From an uncultured SAR324 cluster bacterium (GTDB taxonomy: Bacteria; SAR324; NAC60-12): a stretch of DNA of 64,000 nucleotides. Within the stretch, counting starts at the first letter, position 1; every line of letters starts with the position of its first letter. A program made the position numbers and the translations under genes. Below are positions 50,423 to 59,700 of the stretch, one piece after another. Location of the stretch: assembly GCA_905182865.1 (NCBI GenBank), contig CAJJCY010000004.1, forward strand, positions 496,001-560,000. Direction: 5' to 3'. The notes below the pieces were generated by a model. That model saw only the letters and a list, made by a program, of their open reading frames with translations. It did no database searches and was not told where the DNA came from.

Positions 50423-51287
50423 CTATTCGATATTCTGCAGTTGTTCCCTGACTTTTTCCAGCTCACTTTTTATTTCAACCGAGGATTGACTAATCCCGGC
50501 ATGATTGCTTTTGGAAGCCATCGTGTTGACCTCACGATTTAATTCCTGCATCAGAAATTCTGCCTTTTTACCAACTTCACGTTGAGACATAATTTCATCC
50601 ATGTGTTCCAGATGAGTCCGGAATCGTACAACTTCTTCGCTAATATCAAGACGATCCGCAAGCAGAGCAATTTCCTGTTCCAGACGCTCAGGATTTATTT
50701 CAATACCCACTGTCAGTTGAGAAAAACGTTCCTGTAAGCGATCCCTGAATCGCTCCGGTTCTGCTTGCGAGAGTTTCTCAATTGAATTTACGATGTTTCC
50801 ACATGAGGAAAGTCGTTGCTGAATGTCACTTTGCATAGCCTGTCCCTCACGTTCCTTCATTTCCTGCAGTCCTTCCAATGCCCTTGAAAGACATTCCCGG
50901 ATCACTGTTTCACACTTTTCCGGCGGTTCCCCGGATTTGTTTTCTTCAATTATATTTAAACTTGATAAGTCTCGTGCGTCATCTCTCATTATCAATAAAG
51001 CTTCAAATTCTGCCAATAACTCATTGTAATGTTGTGCACGTTCCAGATTAAGTTTCAGTTTCTCTTCTGAGGCACCTTTTTCCAATTTGATTGAACAGTC
51101 AATTTTTCCGCGTGAACTAACAGCTTTGATCTGTTTTTTAATTTCAGGTTCCATAGTTTGAAAACCTAAAGGCAGCCGACAGCGAATATCCAGAAAGCGC
51201 TGATTAACAGAGCGTATTTCCACCTGGCAAATCCATGCTTTCCCACTGAGCATCTGCTGCACCAAATCCTGTCATTGAAATTGTCAT
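50423..51287 (-). pseudogene. yicC: YicC family endoribonuclease-like protein, N-terminus frameshifted
   Basis: The main frame (50423-51265) contains QVEIRSVNQRFLDIRCRLP, the internal coiled coil and the C-terminal ADRLDISEEVVRFRTHLEHM ... GKKAEFLMQELNREVNTMASK block typical of YicC. The family N-terminus MTISMTGFGAADAQW is encoded from ATG 51287 in another frame. A one-base indel near the GTGGG at about 51245 separates them. It sits 7 bp upstream of the kinase gene. Confidence 0.88.
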
Positions 51288-51400
51288 TTATTCCTTATAA
51301 ACTGATAATTGATTTAAGCATTATACTACTTCTCTAATTGACAAATCGCTCTATTCAAGTTATATTACAGGTTAAAATTTAATTACTTGCCAAAAGACTG

Positions 51401-51883
51401 ATGACTTTGATAAACACTCTTTATCATATCCTGCGCCACTATTACAGAGTGTTTTTTGATTCATTCCCCTCTAAACTGCCCAGTGATCTTCAATTATACC
51501 AAAATGACTGTGAAGATCCTGGTTGGACGTTACAATATTTTACTGAAAAAAATTTCAGAATACATGAAAGATCATTGTAAACAACATGAAGATATGCCAT
51601 ATAATTCAGACTTGATCCTCTCTACCAAGATACTGATTCTTTTTTTCTGATATCTATCAAAGAAGATTTGGGAAACCTTACAGATGATTGTGAAGAGTTA
51701 CTGGAAAAAGGTGAACTACATCCATCAGAAATTCAGTTGCACAATGATGCTGTCGAACAAAATATAAACAAGCTTAATGAACTGCACCAGTATTCCGAAC
51801 AGATTGAAACGGCTCTAAATGAGTATGAAGAAAACATAATGAAAATAGAGGAAGAAATCTCAAATAATACATTGTGTAACTAA
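51401..51883 (+). pseudogene. hypothetical helical protein with two compensating frameshifts
   Basis: ATG 51401 begins LINTLYHILRHYYRVFFDSF and continues through PGWTLQYFTEKNFRIHERS to a stop near 51566. The same frame resumes after about 50 bp as YQDTDSFFLISIKEDLGNLT and a long charged helix (ETALNEYEENIMKIEEEIS) ending 51883. The gap is bridged in another frame (HCKQHEDMPYNSDLIL). The product would be about 160 residues, unknown family. Confidence 0.55.
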
Positions 51884-51967
51884 AATATTTCTTACATTCC
51901 AAACGACTGCCCACCGCCATTTTACTTCCAACAGTTTATCGGATCTCCCCAAAAATCCTTTCTCACT

Positions 51968-52630
51968 TTACTCTGTTAGTTTCTCCAATTCATACGCACT
52001 TGCCGACTCCATAAACATCTGATAACGGGACAAAATCTGCACTGGATTTTCGAGTAAACCTTCAACCAACAATGAATTTTCGTAGAGTTGCTCCACAGTA
52101 TCTTCGAGAAAAGGGTGTTTTTTATTTTTCTGTAGAATTTCAGAAAGATTTTGAATTATTGGGTGTCCCATATTGACTTCCAGGTTACGCTTTTCCCCCT
52201 GAAATTTCTGGTCCATCATTTTCATCATCTTTTCCATTTGTGCAGTCATTCCATCCTTTGGAGTCACCAGAGAACATGGGTTGTCAACCAGGCGTTTTGA
52301 GTCAGAGACCTCACTGACACGGTCCTTAAGCTGTTTTTTGAAAAATGCAAGAATATCACTTTTTTCTTCCTTGGAAAGAGAAGATTCTGCTGCAGACATG
52401 TCACTGTCATTAATCCCTTCTATATCTCCCTGGGATATATTTTTTAAAGTTTTTTCGTCATAATCCCTTAGATCAACAACCATAAAATCATCAATTTGAT
52501 CTGTTAGAAACAAAACTTCCAAGCCCTCTCTCCGAAAATATTCCAGATTGGGATTGTGTAAGTATTGCGTCACGCGAACCTCCGGTAACATAGAAAATGT
52601 CTTTTTGTCCTTCACGCATCCTGCTGACAT
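51968..52630 (-). pseudogene. htpG: HtpG (Hsp90) C-terminal part
   Basis: After the shift the frame reads VTQYLHNPNLEYFRREGLEV, then LFLTDQIDDFMVV, the start of the HtpG C-terminal domain. It runs to the dimerisation helices (ENSLLVEGLLENPVQILSRY). The MSAGC start is out-of-family and not genuine. HtpG is an ATP-dependent cytosolic chaperone. Confidence 0.9.
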
Positions 52631-53453
52631 AATCTTTAAGAGACACGTCTGTAGAAGAATCTTCTGATATGGAAGAGTTAAAGCGCAACAGATCCTTCAA
52701 TCTGTCTTTGTTCTTAAAGTCAGAAGAAACTCCTTCTTTGAGCAAAGTTCCGTATGTTTGCCAGAATTTTCCGTATTTTTCAGCATTTTGTTCTGCCAGT
52801 GTCTGCAACTCTTTCAACACACGCAAAGTTAAACTATTTTTAATTTTTTCAATCAGCGCATTTTTTTGTACGTTTTCTCGGGACACATTCAGTGGCAAAT
52901 CCTCTGAATCCACAACCCCATTCACAAAACGTAAATATGATGGAAGGAGATCTGTGTTGCCGGTCTGAATCAAGACTTTCTGCGCATAAAGCGCAATATC
53001 TTTGCTCTCTCGTGCATAAAGCACTTCATTCCCTACTGATTCAGGAAAATACAACAGGGCATAATACTGAATTGGAGCGTCAATATTAAAATGCAAATGA
53101 TGAAACGGATCCTGCTGACCATGAGAAATCTGCTTGTAAAACTCTTTATATTCCTCCTCTTTCACTTCAGATTTTGACTGCGTCCAAATCGCTTTTACCT
53201 GGTTGATCGTTTTATCCTTAACTTTTACCGGAAAAGGAAGATAATTAGAGTATTTTTTTATAATTGATTCAAGACGCCACTCACTGCAAAACTCCTTGGC
53301 ATCTTCCTTTAGAAACACAGTAATACGTGTGCCACGCTGCTTAAAATCAACAGGAATAATTTCATATTGACCTCCTCCTTCGGAAGACCATTGCCAGGCT
53401 TTAGCATCTTCTTGCCAGGAACGTGTGGTTAATTCCACACGATCTGATACCAT
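52491..53453 (-). pseudogene. htpG: HtpG middle part
   Basis: Covers the late N-domain and middle domain: FMVSDRVELTTRSW, the GGGQYEI segment, GTRITVFLKEDAKEFCSEWR, LYFPESVG, the arginine finger loop FVNGVVDSEDLPLNVSRENV, and YVSRMREGQKDIFYVTGGSR, where the frame is lost. Upstream the same frame extends to LNGQFGVGFYSVF, which belongs to the ATP lid. Confidence 0.9.
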
Positions 53454-53532
53454 GAAAACTGAATAGAAACCAACTCCAAATTGACCATTCAGTTTTCTGC
53501 AGATTTGTTCTCAGTTATTCTCCGTAAATATT

Positions 53533-53856
53533 TTACGTTCCAGAATTAGCAATTGTTCCTAAATTTTCAACCAATTCTTCCTTTGTCATTCCACAACCAG
53601 AGTCTTCTATAACAATCTTTCGCTCCTCTTCATCCAAAGAAATTGTGACCTGTAGTTCTGCGTCTTTGTCCAGAACTTTTTCTTCTGTCAATGTAGTCAA
53701 TTGAACCTTGCTCAGTGCGTCAGAGGCATTTGAGACAAGTTCTCGGAGAAAGATTTCTCGTTCCGTGTATAATGAATGTACCAGAATTTCGAGAAGCTTC
53801 TGCATCTCAGCCTGATATTCATGTACTTCTGGTTTTGGCTTTGCTTTTTTACTCAT
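53533..53856 (-). pseudogene. htpG: HtpG N-terminal part
   Basis: The ATG at 53856 ([20 protein letters not shown]) follows AAGGAA at a good distance and is preferred over the upstream ATG at 53877. ATP-site motifs [15 protein letters not shown] and [20 protein letters not shown] are present; the frame stops after NSGT. A second lesion (a stop near 53511) separates it from the middle part. Confidence 0.9.
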
Positions 53857-53877
53857 ATAATTTTTCCTTAATGACAA

Positions 53878-54322
53878 ATATTGTTGTAATTTTTTATTAA
53901 GCTTTAATGCTACTTAAAACATGCAAAATGAAAAGCCATTTAATAATATTCAACACACAGTTAGCTTTATTTTTTCATTAATAACAGTTCTTTAAATATT
54001 ATTTTGCTGATAACTTAGTCAGCCTTCAGTACTCTTTACTAACTGTAACATAAATTTTCATTACTTGGGATGGGATACCTATTTGTTGATTGTGTTCATT
54101 TTTTTATTTGGTGGGTTTAAGAATCATATTTGGATTACGTAAAATAGACTATATTGAATTCAGACAAACAAAAATTATCTGCCATATTTAATTGATAAAT
54201 TGGAACTCATGACAGTGTTATTAATCCTGAGACAAATTTTTCAGATTTTTACAAATCCCATATTGCTGCATTTATTGAAATGACAACTCATTTTGAACTA
54301 TTCTTCATGGATAATTTATAAA
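53878..54322. other. AT-rich spacer
   Basis: 445 bp between the divergent htpG remnant and the GNAT gene. No gene, repeat or convincing hairpin is seen. It must hold both promoters; no textbook heat-shock promoter was recognised by eye. Confidence 0.5.
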
Positions 54323-54793
54323 ATGTCCGTTCGAATCGACTTTGCTAATAGTCCAGCTGATTTTGACAATGCGAGAAAGCTGTTTATAGATTATGCTGAA
54401 TCATTGGGGTTCAGTCTGTCTTTTCAAGGCTTTGAGGACGAACTGGAACATCTTCCCGGAAAATACGCAGCACCTAAAGGCTGTATCCTCCTTGCATGGG
54501 ATGAGTTGGATTGTGTAGGTTGCCTAGGTTTGCGGCCTTTAAGTGATGATGTTTGCGAGATGAAACGTCTTTACGTTAAACCATTATACCGTGGTACTGG
54601 TTTAGGGCGATTGCTGACTGAAAAAATTGTGCAACTCGGTATTGATAAAAAATATACCAGAATGCAGTTGGACACCTTAAACAGCATGCAATCCGCAGTT
54701 GGTCTCTATAAGTCTCTTGGGTTTGTTGAGATAGATCAATATTACAACAATCCACATCCGGAAGTTGTGTTTTTTGAGCTTACTCTGGATTAA
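54323..54793 (+). CDS. GNAT family N-acetyltransferase
   Basis: The 156-residue protein (from ATG 54323; a TTG at 54293 would add ten residues) has the acetyl-CoA motif LYVKPLYRGTGLGRLLTEKI, preceded by the central strand CEMKRL. C-terminal SAVGLYKSLGFVEI is typical of GNAT enzymes. Substrate unknown. The ParA-like gene follows 36 bp later. Confidence 0.9.
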   Translation: MSVRIDFANSPADFDNARKLFIDYAESLGFSLSFQGFEDELEHLPGKYAAPKGCILLAWDELDCVGCLGLRPLSDDVCEMKRLYVKPLYRGTGLGRLLTEKIVQLGIDKKYTRMQLDTLNSMQSAVGLYKSLGFVEIDQYYNNPHPEVVFFELTLD

Positions 54794-54829
54794 TTGACAG
54801 TAGCTTAATATTGCAGAGAATTCTTTTAT

Positions 54830-55885
54830 TTGCTTTTATGTTTTTTCTTGGTTATCCTGTCTCCATTAGACCTGACGTATTTTATTTATACTTTTAATCA
54901 CTTCATTATATTTTTTATTAATAAAATTATAGCAATAGCAAATCAAAAAGGTGGAGTTGGTAAAAGCTTTATAGCAGCTAACTTGGCAATTGCATTGGCG
55001 AAACTTGGCAAACAGGTTATTGTTGCAGACCTTGATTTCGGAGGATCAAATCTTCATACCTGTCTGGGAATACACAATACTAATCCTGGCATCGGAGATT
55101 TTTTGCGCGCACGATACAGCAAACTGGAAGATTTGCTCGTAGAAACAGAAAATGAGAATCTCAAGTTTCTTGCTGGTGATGTTAGAAGTCCGTTTCTGGC
55201 AAACATGCATCACTCACAAAAAATGCGACTCATTAACAATCTGAGAAAATTGGAATGTGAATATCTTATATTGGACCTTGGAAGCGGAAGTACTTACAAT
55301 ACCTTGGATTTTTTTGGAATAACACAATTGGGGATGATTATCACTACTGCTGAGCATACTTCAACAGTAAACATGCTTACTTTCCTAAAACTTTTTGCTT
55401 TTAGAGTAATTGAGCGTTCTATGCCAAAAAACACTTTCCTTGACGAAAAGTTGAGGGACTCCTACAACCGCACTGTGATGGATGAAGTTCTGACCGTACG
55501 AGGTCTGTTGGATGAAATTTCTAAAATTGACAGGGCTGTAGCACAAAAAGCCGAACAGAATTGGATTCGTTACAGACCTAGGATTATATTCAACAAATGT
55601 AATTTGCCAAACGAATTAGATCAACTTGGATCAATGGAAAATACTTTCAATCAAATTTTAATGCTTAGAAGCGATTTTTTTGGTTGTCTTTTTACCGATC
55701 CGGCAGTTTCAAAAACCTCTAAGGAACGTAAGACGTTGAATGTCGCGGCCCCCAATTCTGATATTCTTGAAGACATTAACCTGCTTGCCGACCGAATAAC
55801 CCGCCTGTGGGAACAACCAATTAGAAATAGTGCTAACCTGCTGCAGTATAATGCAAAAATTCTTTTTAAAAAAAGGCAAAAATAG
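54830..55885 (+). CDS. ParA/MinD/FlhG-type ATPase with unclear start
   Basis: The deviant Walker A motif ANQKGGVGKSFIAANLAIAL is followed by VIVADLDFGGSNLHTCLG and LILDLGSGSTYNTLDFF, as in MinD/FlhG/ParA ATPases. The long middle helix region and C-terminal LADRITRLWEQ follow. The nominal start is TTG 54830, giving an odd 31-residue hydrophobic leader. The family would start at IIAIANQKGG, but no ATG, GTG or TTG lies there. The start codon may be mutated or be a rare AUU. Its role (flagellar number, cell pole or other positioning) is unresolved. Confidence 0.82.
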   Translation: MLLCFFLVILSPLDLTYFIYTFNHFIIFFINKIIAIANQKGGVGKSFIAANLAIALAKLGKQVIVADLDFGGSNLHTCLGIHNTNPGIGDFLRARYSKLEDLLVETENENLKFLAGDVRSPFLANMHHSQKMRLINNLRKLECEYLILDLGSGSTYNTLDFFGITQLGMIITTAEHTSTVNMLTFLKLFAFRVIERSMPKNTFLDEKLRDSYNRTVMDEVLTVRGLLDEISKIDRAVAQKAEQNWIRYRPRIIFNKCNLPNELDQLGSMENTFNQILMLRSDFFGCLFTDPAVSKTSKERKTLNVAAPNSDILEDINLLADRITRLWEQPIRNSANLLQYNAKILFKKRQK

Positions 55886-55904
55886 TTAGGACGCAGTGTA
55901 AATA

Positions 55905-56180
55905 ATGTCCGTTCAAAAGCGCATCAGTTTGCTCATTACTGGGAAAGTGCAAGGTGTCGGATACCGTTATTCCGTGAAGCTCAAAGCTGAATCTATGGCA
56001 ATTAGAGGCTATGTTAGGAACCAACTTGACGGGTCGGTTTTTGTGACAGTGCAAGGAGAGAATACTGCAGTTGAAAATTTTGTGAAATGGTGCTATAAGG
56101 GACCTTCGGCAGCTCTCGTTAGTGGTGTAGAAAAAATTCCTGGATCTATCGAAGACTTCAGTGAGTTCAAAATTCTCTAA
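55905..56180 (+). CDS. acyP: acylphosphatase
   Basis: The 91-residue enzyme hydrolyses acyl phosphates. The catalytic loop is TGKVQGVGYRYSV (Arg about 23) and the catalytic Asn is in RGYVRNQLDGSV (about 41). Length and fold order are standard. It lies 19 bp after the ParA-like gene and is probably co-transcribed. Confidence 0.95.
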   Translation: MSVQKRISLLITGKVQGVGYRYSVKLKAESMAIRGYVRNQLDGSVFVTVQGENTAVENFVKWCYKGPSAALVSGVEKIPGSIEDFSEFKIL

Positions 56181-56248
56181 TAACTAACCTCTCCAACCCC
56201 TTCGTGATTCTGCTTGGAGATTTGAGAAACAAGTAAAATAACCGACTC

Positions 56249-56629
56249 TTACTCAAATATTTTTTCAATTATTTTTGCAAACTTATTTACTTCAACAGGT
56301 TTGATTACATAAGCATTCAAACCGGCTTTTACTGCTGCAACAATGTTTTCCTGTAATCCATCTTCGGTGACCATTAACACAGGAATTTGTTTGAGGTTTG
56401 GAACAGCGCGTATTTGCTCCAGCAACTCCATTCCACTCATTTTTGACATATTCCATTCCAGGACCACAAAATCAAAAATAGCTGATTTAAGTTTAACCAG
56501 GGCCGAGTAACCGTCATCTGCCTCATCCGTGTTGTTGTAACCCAGTTGTGCAAGAGTATTAATTAAAATATTTCGTGTTGCTGCAAAATCATCAACAACA
56601 AGAATTTTTAGATCTCTTTCAGCCGGCAT
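56249..56629 (-). CDS. CheY-like receiver with Glu at the phosphoacceptor position
   Basis: The 126-residue single-domain response regulator closely follows CheY in layout: acidic pair Asp13-Asp14 (ILVVDDFAATR), Thr88 (LMVTEDG) and Lys110 (VIKPVE). The acceptor Asp is replaced by Glu58 in FDFVVLEWNMSKMSG, where CheY has DWNMPNMDG. The following Pro and Asp are also changed. It may act as a constitutive or phospho-independent output. It is outside the che locus. Confidence 0.9.
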   Translation of the reverse strand: MPAERDLKILVVDDFAATRNILINTLAQLGYNNTDEADDGYSALVKLKSAIFDFVVLEWNMSKMSGMELLEQIRAVPNLKQIPVLMVTEDGLQENIVAAVKAGLNAYVIKPVEVNKFAKIIEKIFE

Positions 56630-56764
56630 ACTTCTTTACAACGACTCTAAATGTATCAAACTTAACATATCAACAGCTTTTCAGTTTTTTAGGTAATACT
56701 GCATGACAGAAAACCAAATCTCAACATCTTTAATGGGTGCAATAGAATTGGCTGCAATAGTTGT

Positions 56765-59700
56765 TTATTGATCCTGTAAACGTTTATTTGCAATTGCAAG
56801 CTGGTCTGAAAGGATACAGACTAAGTTTTCAATGAATTGAACGGAAATTCGAGGTTCCTCTTGGGTAAGAGATAAAAGATCGGTCTTAGTAATCTGCAGA
56901 AGAGTTGAATCTTTTCTTGCAATTGCCTGTGCAGCAGAGTCGGCATTTCCTGTACATAGTGAAAATTCTCCAATTAAATCAAAATCTTTTCGAGTCCAGC
57001 AATAGCCCACAGAAAATGTTTCGCTTTTTGCTGACACTTTTGATTCAATCTCCACTTCTCCTGAAGTAATAAACAAATAGTCACCTATTTTGGCATTAAA
57101 TTTTGTTATTTTTTTGCCACTCATAATAGAGTGCGATTCACAATAAGACATTATTATTCTGCGCCATTTTTTACCAAGTTTCTCCCAGAATTCTGCTGGC
57201 TCAATCGATATCTCTGTCTGTTCTAAATTCTCATTTGCGTTTAACTTAGCCTCAAGACTTGTAAGGTCAAATTCTTTTTGTGTAAGCAACCTCTCATCTG
57301 TCTCCTTCAAGGAAGATTGAAGACGATGAGCCAGGTTCAAAAATAATTTGGCTGCAATTTTTGGATTACGTTTTTTAAGAGGTTCCAGGCAGTCACGATT
57401 AACTACCAGTAGTCTTGTTTTTTCTGAGGCTTCTGCATTTGCACTTCTTTCTGCCTTCCTGAACAATCCCATTTCACCAAAAGTATTTCCCTTTTTTAAA
57501 CGAACGAGGTCAGTACGCTTTCCATTTTTATCCAAAAAGATAGATATTGAACCACTCAAAACCACATACATTTCGTCACCAATTTCACCTTGAGTGAAGA
57601 GCAAAGTTCCTTTTTCCAAGTCTTTCGTGTAGGCCATCAGACTGGCAATTTTAGCTTCCCTGACAGTCATATTCTGAAACAGGTCAATTCCCTTTATAAA
57701 TTGTTCATCAAATTTAAGCCCAACATAATCCCAAACTGTTATCAGCCCTGTTTCCATCACAACTGAAGGCAAATATGTCATATCAATTGCCAGACAGACG
57801 AGTAATGTGAATGCCGTAAAAGCACCAAACAAAACTTGAGATTCCATTTCTGATTGTACAAACAAAATGAATCCTGCTGAAAGAGCAATAGTAGAAAATA
57901 TCATTGGACGTGCAACAATCGGTAACGTCTCCAATGATGCCTTTCGTTTGTTACGTAGTTTTTTGGCATTTTCGTTGTAGTGACTAAGAAAATGGATTGT
58001 GTCGTCAACTCCAATTCCCAGTGCTATTGCGGCAATAACTGAAATAGTTACTCCAATTGGAATATTCAGCCAACCTAGTGAACCGAAAAATATCAAAATT
58101 GTTATTACATTTGGAAACAAGGCGATAACACCCATCTTCCAGGAAAGGAAAAGAATTGACAAAATGACAAAAACTATAACCAAGGCAAGAAAAACGCTGT
58201 TTATTTGCCCCTGAGCAATATTGTTTGCAGATTCACTGGAGAGTACACTTCCGCCTGTATAACTGAACTTTAAATGAGGTAACAGTTCAGGAACCTTTTG
58301 TAACAGCAAATCCCTCAGTTCCAGAAAAGGAGTGGAACCGCTGCTGCGCATTCTCAAAGTAACCTGCATCACATCTTCTGCATCACTTAAGAATTTTGGG
58401 CCATTTTCAGCAGTTTTATCAAAAAACTGAACCACTTCTTTGTCAGATAATTTATCCAGACCCCTCCTGTAATGTTCGAGGACATCAACAGGAGAATGCA
58501 TTTTATCGATTCTAAGTCCTTCAATATTACCAATTTCAGTAACGTCTTTTACCTGAAAAAGCCAATCCTGAAGCTCCTTAAGTCCAAAAATGGTTTTTGC
58601 GGTTTTTAAAGGATTGTATGATAAATCTTGTTGATTTTCACTTTCATTTCCTGCCCTGAATAATAAACGTAGCGTATCTGTGCCGGACAATTCATCTTCT
58701 ATCAACTTTAAGTCCTTAACCAGTTGACTGTCTTTCGGAAAAGTATTTGTAGAACTGTTTATACTCAGGTCCAACATGCCGAGAGCTGCAAAAGCTGCAA
58801 CTGTCAGCCAAATCCAAATCAAACGTTTGGAATACAACCGAAGCCATTCTACAATTACTTGTAAAAAACGATCGAGCAGTCCACTATTATTTTCCGTTGG
58901 GGCTAAATCCGGCAGACGGAAGAAGTGCAGTAAAGCAGGTGCTAATGTCAGAGTAAATAAATTGATGAAAATTATACCTACACTTGAATACAGTCCTAGT
59001 TGCTGAACAGCAGGAATTGGACTAACTACAAGTGCAATAAAACCTGCGACTGTGGTTAGGGCTGTCACTGTAACAGGGACGGTTACTGAGGAAAGAGTTG
59101 CATACACTACTTCCGGAATTGTCGGTTGAGGCACCCCGGATTCCTTTGCTTCCCGGATCTGCAGAGATTCTATCTGGTATTGGTTGAGAAACTTGATCAC
59201 GTAAGCACTGCCGACACAAACAATTATAGGCGCACAGGCCATGGTTACCAAATTAAGTTGGTCTCCAATCAAACCGATGATTCCAGCCGTCCAGAGAATT
59301 CCGAATAAGACAACTGACAGTGGCACAATTACAGCCCTGATACTCCGAAATGCAATTAAAAGCACAACAACAATCAGCATCAAACTTAAAGGAAGAATAA
59401 GTGCCATATCCTGGCGAATCAAACGGCTGGCCTTGTTAATTTGCCTTGGTTGTCCCGCATAAGCGATTCTAAGACTTTTAGCTACTTCAGAATTTTTCTG
59501 GTACTTTGACAACAACCCTTTCAGAATTGTTTGAGTGTTATCGGATTCAGGTTTTGATCCTGGACTGAAGGAAATTATCAGTGCGGCTGTGCTTAAATTT
59601 CTGGAAAGCACATCTCCTTCAAATAGGGGGTGATTTTTTAGACTGCTGACAATTTTGTTGATTTCAGTCTCTGCTTCAACCCGTAGTTTCTCAGAACTTG

